From a virus, in the IMG/VR virus record IMGVR_UViG_3300050015_000878, positions 1 to 64,000 of that record: a stretch of DNA of 64,000 nucleotides; one strand, given 5' to 3'. The notes under the pieces were generated by a model. The model saw only the letters and a list, made by a program, of their open reading frames with translations, did not search any database and was not told the origin of the DNA. This document shows, in pieces, positions 8,257 through 16,724 of the stretch; the first letter of the stretch is position 1; each line of letters begins with the position of its first letter. The position numbers were made by a program, and so were the translations under genes.

Positions 8257-10956
8257 TTATTTCATGTTATGCTTAATTAAAATCTGCACAGCCTCTTTTT
8301 TACTCATTCCTGTTGGAACTCTACGATATGTTAGGGTTTCTCTTGCAATTTTAATCTGACCTTCGTTTAATTCTTCTTTCTTCTCTTCTTCGGGTTCTTC
8401 CTCTTTTTCTTCTGGTTCTTCAACAGGTGCTTCTACAGGACTTTCTGCAGGAGTTTCCTCTGCTTCTGGTTCTTCGTCACCTTCTACTTCGTCACCAACA
8501 TTATGAGGTTTAAATCCAAGTAACACATCTGTTGTTGCTTTATCGCCACCTTGAGCATCTGTTGATGCATTTGCCTGTGCTGAATCTTCAGGTGTTTCTT
8601 TGCTTGTATAATACTCTGGGTCTTCTGTAAGATGGTCCAAAACGATTTCCAATGCGTACATCGGGTCATCGGTATGTTCCATTTCAACTTTCAATCCCAT
8701 TAATATTTGTTCTTGACTGAATTCCATTGGAGATTTACCTTCACCCTTACCGCCAGGAATTAATTCACCTACTTCTTCTTTGTCTTGTGCAAGTTGTTCA
8801 ACATTATCTGTCTCTGGTTCCATTGACATTCCTATTTTATCGAAATCCGGCTCAATTGCAGGTATTGGCATACCCTCATCATCAGTACCAATTCCCGGCA
8901 TTTTACTCATATCTTCTTCTTCATCACCAACTTCGCTTGGACTTGGATTATCGATATCTTCAATGCCCTTTTGAGCATTTGGTTCTGCTTCTTCTGCAAA
9001 CTCTGCAGGTTCTTCTACTGGTTGTGCTATTCCACTATAACTTCTTGCCATATCTTTTTGAGCAAGTCCCTTTTCACCATATCCCTTTGGAACTTCTGGT
9101 AAATTAGAAATGTCGTCATCGCCATACACTTCAGTTTCATTCATGTTCGCCATATCATACTGTAAGCCAATATAGCCAAGACGTGAATTCCAAGACATAA
9201 TATAACCGTCTTTTTCGTAAGTTTGGTCTTCTGTACCATTACCAAGTTCCTGTGAACCTTGGTGTTGACCAGGATTATGCCATTGTTTAAGGTATTCCAT
9301 TGCAGCGTCTTTACCTTTAGTATCAAGAATTTCTAATGGCTGATATGCTTCATCACCCTGTAAGAAAACAACATCCTCATATTTGTCACGGTCTGTACTT
9401 TCATTTATTTTAACTGTTGACACCGGATTTTTCTTTTTCTTCGGATATTTTGACTGTGATTTTGGCTTGAAAGTTTTACCCAATTGTTTAAATGGAGAAA
9501 ATGCATCAGTATTTTCTTTTTTCTTATCCTCTTTTTTCTTCTCGTCTTTCTTCACTTCCTTCTTCTCTGCTTCCTGCAAGAAAGGTTCTGCCTCTTTAGG
9601 ATATGTTCTCGTTTTAGCGGGTTTTTTAACGCCTGCCATCCTATCAAGTTCAGCCATTACTTCGGGAGTAGTCGGAGAATAATTCGGATTTCTTGTACCG
9701 TTTCTTTGTACTAAAGCATCATATGCCTGTAATATTTTGTCTCTTTTTTCTGGAGATACTTCAGGAACTGGCTCATTGTCAGTAGGTAACACATCATCAA
9801 CAGTTGGAGTTTCTGGCTCTTGTTGTGGCATATCTTCTGCATTTTCAACATCATCTGGATTGTATTCCATTGTATCTACTTCTGAACCATAGCCGGGATT
9901 TTCTTCGTCATATTCATTTTCAACAACACCGCCCAATGTCATACCTGCAATAGGTTTGTCCATTTCCAAAACGGGTTGCATTTTTAATTTCATTGCTGGT
10001 TTATCGGTTTCACCTAATCCCAGACTTTTAAGACTATAACCTTCTTCTTTGAGTCTTTTGTTAACTGCTTTTTTTACGTTTGCAAGCAATTGCTCAAATG
10101 TCATACCTTCTCTGATATAATCCCACATAGAATTAACGTCAGCCAAATCATCCCAACTCATTGGTAACATTTTGTTTGCCAATCCCATTGCAACCTTATA
10201 AAGTAAATCTTTATGTAGGTTTGGAACATCTGCCTTTGTTAATTTTCTACCAAGTTGTTTTATATCGGTAATTTTACCACCAATCGGACTAACACCGCCA
10301 ATTGGGGGAACAGGAGCAACCTCTTCTTTTACAAATTTGTCGAGTTCCGGAGATTTTACTCTTACAGAAGGATTTGTAGGTTTATTGTCTGCGTAATTAT
10401 GTCCTGTTTGCATTTTATCGAAACTATTTTTGCCAAACGGCATAGTATCGATAATATTAATTGCCTCTTGAAGTTCCTCTGCATTTGGTCCTTCTTGACC
10501 TTTCACGTCAATATACTTGTCGATAATATCGAATAGTTCGTTTGTATAGTTGCTGTTGAAGTTCTGTAAAGCATTTTCATCCAACTCAAAAGTTTGTGAA
10601 CCATTTGCATTGGCATATGAGAATTTCTGTAACTGTACACCTTGAACATTGTACACACCCTGTTGGTCACCATCATTGAATTCTAATTTGAATACGAATG
10701 TATATTGGTTTTTATCTTTATCAACACCGTTGATTGAAACTACGCTGTTGTCATCAGTCATTTGTACTGTAGTCGTATTGCTACCACCATCATTTATTGT
10801 TAACTGACCATTTTTTAATGCCATGAAGCCACGGGTTAAAATTGTTTTAGCATCGGGTGTACCGAAACCTAAGTCTTCATTTAGCTTAACCTTATTGACT
10901 TTCTGAAACACTTCAAGAAGTCTGTCTGTACTGCCAACTGGTTTATATATTCTCAT
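8257..10956 (-). CDS. Large acidic protein, probable prohead core/internal virion protein
   Basis: The 899-residue protein is strongly acidic and low in complexity, with Pro/Glu-rich stretches and a Lys-rich patch near 465-500. It starts with a leader (MRIYKPVGSTDRLLEVFQKV) ending in LNE at residues 25-27. The same arrangement opens the next gene upstream, and T4 prohead proteins are cut by the gp21 protease after [LI]xE. Further candidate sites are KINE-S in the middle and ELNE-G near the C-terminus. A scaffold or internal-protein role is inferred from these sites, the acidity and the late operon; no direct homolog is recognised. Confidence 0.72.
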   Translation of the reverse strand: MRIYKPVGSTDRLLEVFQKVNKVKLNEDLGFGTPDAKTILTRGFMALKNGQLTINDGGSNTTTVQMTDDNSVVSINGVDKDKNQYTFVFKLEFNDGDQQGVYNVQGVQLQKFSYANANGSQTFELDENALQNFNSNYTNELFDIIDKYIDVKGQEGPNAEELQEAINIIDTMPFGKNSFDKMQTGHNYADNKPTNPSVRVKSPELDKFVKEEVAPVPPIGGVSPIGGKITDIKQLGRKLTKADVPNLHKDLLYKVAMGLANKMLPMSWDDLADVNSMWDYIREGMTFEQLLANVKKAVNKRLKEEGYSLKSLGLGETDKPAMKLKMQPVLEMDKPIAGMTLGGVVENEYDEENPGYGSEVDTMEYNPDDVENAEDMPQQEPETPTVDDVLPTDNEPVPEVSPEKRDKILQAYDALVQRNGTRNPNYSPTTPEVMAELDRMAGVKKPAKTRTYPKEAEPFLQEAEKKEVKKDEKKKEDKKKENTDAFSPFKQLGKTFKPKSQSKYPKKKKNPVSTVKINESTDRDKYEDVVFLQGDEAYQPLEILDTKGKDAAMEYLKQWHNPGQHQGSQELGNGTEDQTYEKDGYIMSWNSRLGYIGLQYDMANMNETEVYGDDDISNLPEVPKGYGEKGLAQKDMARSYSGIAQPVEEPAEFAEEAEPNAQKGIEDIDNPSPSEVGDEEEDMSKMPGIGTDDEGMPIPAIEPDFDKIGMSMEPETDNVEQLAQDKEEVGELIPGGKGEGKSPMEFSQEQILMGLKVEMEHTDDPMYALEIVLDHLTEDPEYYTSKETPEDSAQANASTDAQGGDKATTDVLLGFKPHNVGDEVEGDEEPEAEETPAESPVEAPVEEPEEKEEEPEEEKKEELNEGQIKIARETLTYRRVPTGMSKKEAVQILIKHNMK

Positions 10957-10967
10957 GTTTATATCTA

Positions 10968-11414
10968 TTATTCGAAAATTATTGGGTTTTTCTGACCGAA
11001 TTCTCTTAATAAAACACCTGCAAGAGCATTTGCTTCGTTTTCATGCTCACTACCCGTTTCATTTGAACCATCTTTCAAAACACCCGCTTTACGTTGTTTA
11101 TCGTGTACTAATTCATGTGCAAGCGTCCTTAAAACGTCTGCTAAATTCCTATTTGTTGCCACCACTCGCAATTCATTTGTCTTTGGTGTGTACTTACCGA
11201 AGGAATGCATTGTTGGTGCTTCAGTTTCATCATACGAAATCACTATGTCTGGCATACTTTCACCCAAACCAAGTTTATTCTTAGCAAACTCAACGAACTG
11301 ATTAATAACCTCTTCCTTCTTCTCCTTTGGGAGAATCGACTCGTTGAGATTATTAACTCTTCTCATCATTTCAAAGAGTCGTTGTGGACTGCCGTATGCA
11401 TGAAATACTCTCAC
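10968..11414 (-). CDS. Putative zinc metallopeptidase, HELVH motif
   Basis: The 148-residue protein carries LAHELVHDKQ near residue 99, a gluzincin-type HExxH zinc site, followed by an acidic EHENEANA segment about 27 residues later that could supply the third ligand. This spacing fits small SprT/ImmA-like metallopeptidases. The N-terminus (MRVFHAYGSPQRLFEMMRRV) resembles that of the 899-residue neighbour and ends in LNE at 23-25, so the enzyme may be packaged in the capsid and released from a leader. Substrate unknown; it could act in head maturation or be injected. Confidence 0.72.
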   Translation of the reverse strand: MRVFHAYGSPQRLFEMMRRVNNLNESILPKEKKEEVINQFVEFAKNKLGLGESMPDIVISYDETEAPTMHSFGKYTPKTNELRVVATNRNLADVLRTLAHELVHDKQRKAGVLKDGSNETGSEHENEANALAGVLLREFGQKNPIIFE

Positions 11415-11416
11415 TA

Positions 11417-12208
11417 TTAATTAAAATCATTAAAACTATTCTGAACATCTGTTTTGGAACTCTGTGGCAGGTCATCAAAGTCTGCAATAAAACTACCATC
11501 GGGTAATTCTCTTACACCCTTCTCGTGCTCTTCATTACGTTTCTCACTGAACCAGTTACCCGACCAAAAATCATTTAAGTTAAAATAATATGGATAACTC
11601 ACATTTTTCTTACTCATAAGTTTCTCGGTATTAGTCGGTTCACGGACTTCCTCAACATCGACACTAAGAGTTTCTAACTTCGCATTTAAACCTTGTACGG
11701 TTGCGTTTAGACCTTCTAATTGGTCGTGTATGCTTTGCATTGCTGCAATATTATGTTTAATAATGTCATTCTGAATGTCATCAACTTCCTGTTGTGGCTC
11801 TGCACCCATACCCATAGGGTCAGGATTCATACCACTTGGGTCTACTGGTGGTTCAGGCATTGTGCCACCGCCTGCTGTCGGAGCATCTGTTCCGGGTGGT
11901 GTTTCTGCAGGTGGACCTGCTGCTGGTGGTTCGGGTAATGCACCCGGAGCACCTGTATTTCCTGCAGGGGGTTCACCCATACCCAAAGGCTGGTCATTGG
12001 AAGGCGCAGGAGGCACTTCGCCCCCACCTGGTTTAGGTGCGTCTTCTTGGTCACCTGCTTCGTTAGTAATCGCAGGTATCTCATCGAACTGGTCGTTAGC
12101 ACTAACTAAAGAACGATATCTTGGCGATTCATTAATCGTATAGCCAACACGATACTTAAAGTTTCTAAGACCTTCCTCAAAAACTTTATCTTTCTTATTA
12201 TCTTTCAT
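11417..12208 (-). CDS. Pro/Gly-rich putative prohead or internal protein
   Basis: No family is recognised for these 263 residues. Order: a basic N-terminus with an INE-S site at residues 25-28; a Pro/Gly/Ala-rich linker (about 50-130); a predicted coiled coil of leucine/isoleucine heptads (about 140-190); and an aromatic segment (YPYYFNLNDFWSGNWF) before an acidic C-terminus. The [LI]NE site is at the same position as in the next two genes, pointing to shared processing during head assembly. It is followed at once by the metallopeptidase gene. Confidence 0.65.
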   Translation of the reverse strand: MKDNKKDKVFEEGLRNFKYRVGYTINESPRYRSLVSANDQFDEIPAITNEAGDQEDAPKPGGGEVPPAPSNDQPLGMGEPPAGNTGAPGALPEPPAAGPPAETPPGTDAPTAGGGTMPEPPVDPSGMNPDPMGMGAEPQQEVDDIQNDIIKHNIAAMQSIHDQLEGLNATVQGLNAKLETLSVDVEEVREPTNTEKLMSKKNVSYPYYFNLNDFWSGNWFSEKRNEEHEKGVRELPDGSFIADFDDLPQSSKTDVQNSFNDFN

Positions 12209-12221
12209 CTATATGAAATTA

Positions 12222-12404
12222 TTAATATTGCTCTCTTAATAATTGTTTACCGTCTTTAGTAACATAGATACGGTCAACACGTTCAATCAAGCCTTCACGT
12301 TCATCGAGAATGACTTTTTTTGCAGTGTCAACCTTTGGTTTCACTTCCTCAGTTTGAGGAACTTCAACAAAGTTATCAAGTGCGTTTTCTACTTTAGTTT
12401 CCAT
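12222..12404 (-). CDS. Small hypothetical protein, first gene of the late operon
   Basis: A 60-residue charged protein with a C-terminal half IERVDRIYVTKDGKQLL suggesting a small beta-hairpin. It has a late motif 19 nt upstream and is 13 bases ahead of the 263-residue gene, so it opens the operon that ends at the 8211-8235 terminator. Function unknown. Confidence 0.65.
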   Translation of the reverse strand: METKVENALDNFVEVPQTEEVKPKVDTAKKVILDEREGLIERVDRIYVTKDGKQLLREQY

Positions 12405-12423
12405 AGTACTTATAATTATTTCA

Positions 12424-12432
12424 TATAAATAC
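12424..12432 (-). promoter_or_regulatory. Late promoter motif GTATTTATA
   Basis: Lies 19 nt upstream of the 60-residue gene that begins the prohead-like operon. Confidence 0.7.
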
Positions 12433-12487
12433 TATGTTTTGTTAGAAAATAATTATTTTGGGAGTATCGTAGATGTGTATTTGAAAT

Positions 12488-13267
12488 TTATTTTAAATCT
12501 TGTAGTGTATAGCCACCAATTCCACCAGTTTTACACCTATTTAATGGTATCCAACCCTCAGAAACATATTTATTTAATGTTTCACGTTCTAATTTAATCG
12601 CATTTTCAACTGAAACATATTCAGTTAATTGTTTTCTTATTGGTACTAAACCTGTCATTTTCATGTGAATTGTGACACTATCCCTTTCATCAGAATTTCT
12701 AATGTATTGTCTTTTAACTATATTATATGTTAATCCAACATATACGTGATTGTCTGAAAACTCATATGCGTATATACATCTTTTATATTTACTACCCACA
12801 GGAATCATGTGTTGACAAATATCATCAAGCCAACCACTTTTCAACGAAATAGTATATACGTGTGGTGAGAATTTACAAAATTCGGTTTTTGTCTTATATT
12901 CCAATGCTCTATTTCGGCAATTTTCAACATTATTCCAATGTCCATTCGGCAATTTTTTAAATTTCATATGCCGACAAACATTTTCAAGCCACCCATTGTG
13001 TTTTGCTGATTCATATGCTTTTTTATCTCCTTGTTGAAATTCTATTCTATGTTGATATTTTAACGCAACAGTGCGACATTTTTCCTCAGTCCACTTAAAT
13101 GTATCTTCATACGGCTTTTTCATGTGTTTACATGCAATATCAAGCTGTCCACCTTTTCTCAATATTTCGTATGCTCTCGAAGATATTTCTCTGAAATCAC
13201 GTCTATTCGAAAATTTAAGTGCTTCGTCAAAACACATTTTTTCAGTCCACTTATTGTATTTTTTCAT
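12488..13267 (-). CDS. GIY-YIG homing endonuclease with three N-terminal repeats
   Basis: The first 150 residues hold three copies of a roughly 45-residue unit with pattern W(T/N)xExC..xAL(K/E)(Y/F), followed by a G-(W/Q)-L-(D/E)-xxC-xHM segment, probably a repeated DNA-recognition domain. The C-terminal half begins CIYAYEFSDNHVYVGLTYNI and continues with an arginine (KRQYIR) and a glutamate in a LERETLNKYV helix, the GIY-YIG catalytic layout. It stands alone between virion and sugar operons with its own late motif inside a hairpin, as expected of a free-standing homing nuclease. Confidence 0.8.
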   Translation of the reverse strand: MKKYNKWTEKMCFDEALKFSNRRDFREISSRAYEILRKGGQLDIACKHMKKPYEDTFKWTEEKCRTVALKYQHRIEFQQGDKKAYESAKHNGWLENVCRHMKFKKLPNGHWNNVENCRNRALEYKTKTEFCKFSPHVYTISLKSGWLDDICQHMIPVGSKYKRCIYAYEFSDNHVYVGLTYNIVKRQYIRNSDERDSVTIHMKMTGLVPIRKQLTEYVSVENAIKLERETLNKYVSEGWIPLNRCKTGGIGGYTLQDLK

Positions 13268-13274
13268 AATAAAA

Positions 13275-13300
13275 AACCGTTAATATAAATACTAACGGTT
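13275..13300 (-). terminator. Hairpin terminator with a late promoter in its loop
   Basis: AACCGTTA (13275-13282) pairs with TAACGGTT (13293-13300), and on the minus strand a T-run follows. The 10-base loop contains GTATTTATA (13284-13292), a late motif 16 nt before the GIY-YIG start, so one element can end the sugar operon and start the next transcript. Confidence 0.7.
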
Positions 13301-13321
13301 TACATAAATTTTAAATTATAT

Positions 13322-13963
13322 TTATAATATTGTAACTAAATATCTTTTAAGTAAAGTAAAATTAGGGAGAATTTTATAATATGTCAGGTACGTATCACCG
13401 CTTAAATCTTCGTGAGATTTAATTGCCCTATTACATAAACCCAATTTTATTTCATCTATACTAATCCGAAAAAAACCATACATATTGAGATTCACACCCC
13501 AAATACATTTTTGTTTTGAAATGGCTGTTCCTAACACATATAACATTTCGTCTTTGTAATTATAAAGCATGTCTATTTCTTTCGGCAAAACATCCATTAA
13601 ACCCTGTACATCAACGATTTGAAAGAATATTGGGTCTAAATTTACGTATAGGTATTTTGGACTGAAATAAAATTGTGGTACGGCTGCGATAAAACTTTCA
13701 ATGCCTCTGACGTGCGATTGTTTGCTTTCTTCGAAGCTGCATTCCCAATAAAGTTCATTGCTAACTATGCGTTTTTTCAGAATATCCGCATTCTGAATTA
13801 TCTGATTGTTGGGGTTTGAAGCCTTCATGAACGACCATCCAACGTATAGTGTAGGAAGTTTGTCGAGACTGTCATACTCTTGTGGTCCTTTATAGTAGTT
13901 AATATAACTGACTTCGGTATGATTTACCAGTTCTTTTTCATAAATAATGTTACCTATTTTCAT
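13322..13963 (-). CDS. Hypothetical protein, last gene of the sugar operon
   Basis: The 213-residue sequence is not assigned to a family. Visible features are a KLPTLYVGWSFMKAS segment near residue 37, an aromatic-rich core and several charged turns. No sugar-nucleotide or methyltransferase motif stands out. Its start overlaps the epimerase gene by 14 bases, so it is probably co-translated with the heptose genes and may belong to the same pathway. Confidence 0.7.
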   Translation of the reverse strand: MKIGNIIYEKELVNHTEVSYINYYKGPQEYDSLDKLPTLYVGWSFMKASNPNNQIIQNADILKKRIVSNELYWECSFEESKQSHVRGIESFIAAVPQFYFSPKYLYVNLDPIFFQIVDVQGLMDVLPKEIDMLYNYKDEMLYVLGTAISKQKCIWGVNLNMYGFFRISIDEIKLGLCNRAIKSHEDLSGDTYLTYYKILPNFTLLKRYLVTIL

Positions 13964-14867
13964 TTTTTAGCTTATTTACGTATTTCAAAACACCATCTTC
14001 TAACTCATGAAAAGGCTTTTTATAGCCAGCAACCCTCAACTTATTCATCTTAGCCTCAGTAAAATACTGATACTTGTCTCTGATTTTAATTGGGGTGTCA
14101 ATATAATTAATAGTTCCGGGATTACCAAGACTTTTAAAAACTGCTTTCGCCAAGTCATTAAAAGTACGTGCTTTTCCTGTTCCGACATTATAAATACCCG
14201 AAAGTGGTTTTTCTGTTGCCATAAATATGCAAACGTCAACAATATCATCCACATATACAAAATCACGTAGCTGTTCACCGTCTTTGTAGTCTGGACGATG
14301 TGACTTAAATAATTGAATTTTTGCAGGACCTGAACAAAACTCAATTTGGTGATATAAATGTAAAACAACAGAAGCCATTTTACCTTTATCGGCTTCTCCG
14401 TAGCCGTAAACATTAAAAAATTTTAGTCCGTACCAATAAGGTGGTTGTTTTTCCTGGACTTCTGCCCAAACATCGAACTGTTGCTTTGACCAACCGTAGG
14501 GATTAAGTGGTTGTAACTTAATGATATCCTTCTCGTCATTAAAACCTAATTCTCCGTCACCATAGGTTGCTGCACTTGAAGCATAAACCAAAGGGATTTG
14601 GTATTCTGCGCAGATATTCCAGATAAATATACTTGCGCCAACATTATATTCGTCAAAAAGATTTCTGTCCATAACAGTAGTATCGGTAATAGCACCTAAG
14701 TGATAAATAACATCTATATCTTTGGCGTGAATTAAAAGCCATTCATATATCGACTGCAGACTTTCGGTACGGGTATCAAGTACCACAACACCAATTGCTC
14801 CACGTCTTTGCAATTCTGCAACGAGATTCTGACCAATAAAACCTAAACCACCTGTTACTACTATCAT
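13950..14867 (-). CDS. NAD-dependent sugar epimerase, HldD-like
   Basis: The 305-residue short-chain dehydrogenase has the Rossmann signature VTGGLGFIGQN at residues 4-14, YASSAATYGDGE near 95, and the catalytic tyrosine-lysine pair in PYGWSKQQFD near 131-141. With the kinase and nucleotidyltransferase nearby it most resembles ADP-L-glycero-D-manno-heptose 6-epimerase, the last step of nucleotide-activated heptose synthesis; another NDP-sugar epimerase is possible. Start and stop overlap both neighbours. Confidence 0.82.
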   Translation of the reverse strand: MIVVTGGLGFIGQNLVAELQRRGAIGVVVLDTRTESLQSIYEWLLIHAKDIDVIYHLGAITDTTVMDRNLFDEYNVGASIFIWNICAEYQIPLVYASSAATYGDGELGFNDEKDIIKLQPLNPYGWSKQQFDVWAEVQEKQPPYWYGLKFFNVYGYGEADKGKMASVVLHLYHQIEFCSGPAKIQLFKSHRPDYKDGEQLRDFVYVDDIVDVCIFMATEKPLSGIYNVGTGKARTFNDLAKAVFKSLGNPGTINYIDTPIKIRDKYQYFTEAKMNKLRVAGYKKPFHELEDGVLKYVNKLKNENR

Positions 14868-15292
14868 AAATTTTTTATTTTCTCAATAATATTTGTGCTT
14901 GACCTTTTATCTGTTGGGTAAAAAACCACACCAAACCTTGAATTTTCACTGCCGATTACCTCTTTATTTCTATATTGGTCACCAACAACCATATAATCAA
15001 TATCTAACTTATCGACTAAGTTTCTCAACTCATCATCTGTGTCAAAGATAAATACTTGATGAACCATTCGCAAATTTCGCATTATTGTTATTCTTGTGTT
15101 AATGTCATTAATGGGTCGTTTATCACCCTTTAACCTCTTAACACGCTCATCTGTATCAAGTCCAACATATAGCTTATTTTCCGCATCGAGAACTGGATAT
15201 ACATCACCGGGTTGATAGTTCTTTGCATACCAAAGTAAGTCTATGTGTCCCGTATGTAAGATGTCAAAGCACCCGTTTACCCAGATATTCAT
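14864..15292 (-). CDS. Sugar-phosphate nucleotidyltransferase, HldE C-domain-like
   Basis: The 142-residue enzyme belongs to the cytidylyltransferase-like fold: GCFDILHTGHIDLL at residues 7-20 holds the HxGH nucleotide-binding motif, with KGDKRPINDINTR in the middle and KRSSTNII near the end. It would join a nucleotide to heptose-1-phosphate. In E. coli this domain is fused to the kinase as HldE; here the two halves are separate genes (kinase at 16721). A 4-nt overlap links it to the epimerase. Confidence 0.82.
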   Translation of the reverse strand: MNIWVNGCFDILHTGHIDLLWYAKNYQPGDVYPVLDAENKLYVGLDTDERVKRLKGDKRPINDINTRITIMRNLRMVHQVFIFDTDDELRNLVDKLDIDYMVVGDQYRNKEVIGSENSRFGVVFYPTDKRSSTNIIEKIKNL

Positions 15293-15576
15293 ATTTCTTC
15301 GATTCTTTTAGTTTTGTCATCAATAAGTAGGTCGTATGAGGGTTTAGTTTGGGTGTCAAGTCTGTGAAATTTACAACCCCAATCAGCAAGTTGTTTCGCT
15401 GTTAATTCTTTCCAATCTATACCAGTATTTCCACCCCTGGCGGTCCAATAGGTAATTGAATGTCCTTCGTCAAAGAGTTTGTTGATTTTCTCAATCATAT
15501 CATATCTTGGCTTGGCATTTGGATATCCCTCACTACTGTCACAGATTGTTCCGTCTATGTCTACTAAAATTTTCAT
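15289..15576 (-). CDS. Small HAD-family phosphatase
   Basis: The 95-residue protein opens with MKILVDIDGTICD, the HAD motif I with nucleophile D6 and acid D8. Later come YWTARGG (motif II region) and YDLLIDDK (motif IV acidic pair). It is much shorter than GmhB (about 190 residues), being a cap-less small capsule-type HAD. In this operon the obvious substrate is a heptose bisphosphate, removing the phosphate between kinase and nucleotidyltransferase steps. It overlaps both neighbours by four bases. Confidence 0.78.
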   Translation of the reverse strand: MKILVDIDGTICDSSEGYPNAKPRYDMIEKINKLFDEGHSITYWTARGGNTGIDWKELTAKQLADWGCKFHRLDTQTKPSYDLLIDDKTKRIEEI

Positions 15577-16724
15577 TGCTGGCTATCTCCTTTCTCTATT
15601 CTTATTGAATCTTCCGGAAAATCGGTTGTTGACACTTCAACTATAATCGAATTTGTAATCGCCATTAACTGATGTTCTACGTTTTGTTTAATTTCTATTT
15701 TGTCTCCTCTTTTAAAAAGAAAATAATCGAAAAAATCACCGTTTTCACTATTCATAACACATTCCAAACTACCCCACATACAAAACCACAATTCTTGTTT
15801 GAGAATATGTTTATGCCAACTAAATTTTTTTCCTTTGAAAAATACTAAATATTTTAAACAATATTTTTCGTTATTTACTAAGTGAATTTCCAACCCCCAC
15901 CCCTTCTTAACTACCTTCGAGTTCGAATTTAATCCAATAAAAACTTGTGTCCAGAATTCTCGATTGAAATTTGTAATATTATGACACTTTTTACATAATG
16001 TAATTAAATTATCTTCACCATTATTTTTTTTATTATAATCAACGTGATGTACATGTAAGTCTTCGGTTTCGCCACACAATTGACAACAATTACCGTCCCT
16101 CTCTTTTATTCTGTCTTTTAATCCTTTATTAAATCCTCTCGCATATTTATGGTCTAACCTAACATTATCTTCAATTTCTTTATTATTTCCATTATTTCTG
16201 GAACAATTTAGTGAACAAAATACCACATTCTGTCCCTTATGTAAATTTCTCCTTGTGTATTCAAAAACTTTACCACATCTTTTACACGTAGCCTTTTCTT
16301 TATCTTCAATCCACGCAGGATTATTTTCATTTAGTCTTTGTTGACTCAAGTACACGCTTAGACATTCTCTTGAACACACAATTCTTTCGCCATAATGCTT
16401 AAATTCATTACCACAAACCTCACAATTACTCGTTGTTCTTATATCGGTCTTTGGTCTTACTGAATCTAACTGACATGTTTTTGAACAATATTGTCTGTCC
16501 TTCTCCCAAGTTGGTGCATTAAATTCTTTCTGACATTGTTTACAAACCAATGTTGATTTACGATTTTCATCAGTTTGTTTTTTATTTCGATTTCGCTTAC
16601 ACTCATAACAAATATCACTTTTAACATATCTCTTATCGACATGTCCATATTTACAAGGTTCACCAGTAAAGTACCACTTCTGACCGATTTCTTTAGCTTC
16701 TTCCCTTGTAATTATCTCAATCAT
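15573..16724 (-). CDS. HNH endonuclease fused in frame to a sugar-pathway cupin
   Basis: One 383-residue reading frame holds two unrelated proteins. Residues 1-265 are a multi-zinc-finger HNH nuclease: several CxxC/CxxxC knuckles, then CQLCGETEDLHVHHVDYN...LCKKCH near 214-246. From about 270, VVKKGWGLEIHLVNNEKYC starts a complete-looking cupin, with SWHKHILKQELWF as metal motif 1 and the VEHQL turn as motif 2, like phosphomannose-isomerase-type cupins in capsule clusters. The frame keeps 4-nt overlaps with both flanking operon genes, so the nuclease seems to have entered near the cupin start without breaking coupling. Whether the cupin still works is unknown. Confidence 0.85.
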   Translation of the reverse strand: MIEIITREEAKEIGQKWYFTGEPCKYGHVDKRYVKSDICYECKRNRNKKQTDENRKSTLVCKQCQKEFNAPTWEKDRQYCSKTCQLDSVRPKTDIRTTSNCEVCGNEFKHYGERIVCSRECLSVYLSQQRLNENNPAWIEDKEKATCKRCGKVFEYTRRNLHKGQNVVFCSLNCSRNNGNNKEIEDNVRLDHKYARGFNKGLKDRIKERDGNCCQLCGETEDLHVHHVDYNKKNNGEDNLITLCKKCHNITNFNREFWTQVFIGLNSNSKVVKKGWGLEIHLVNNEKYCLKYLVFFKGKKFSWHKHILKQELWFCMWGSLECVMNSENGDFFDYFLFKRGDKIEIKQNVEHQLMAITNSIIVEVSTTDFPEDSIRIEKGDSQQ

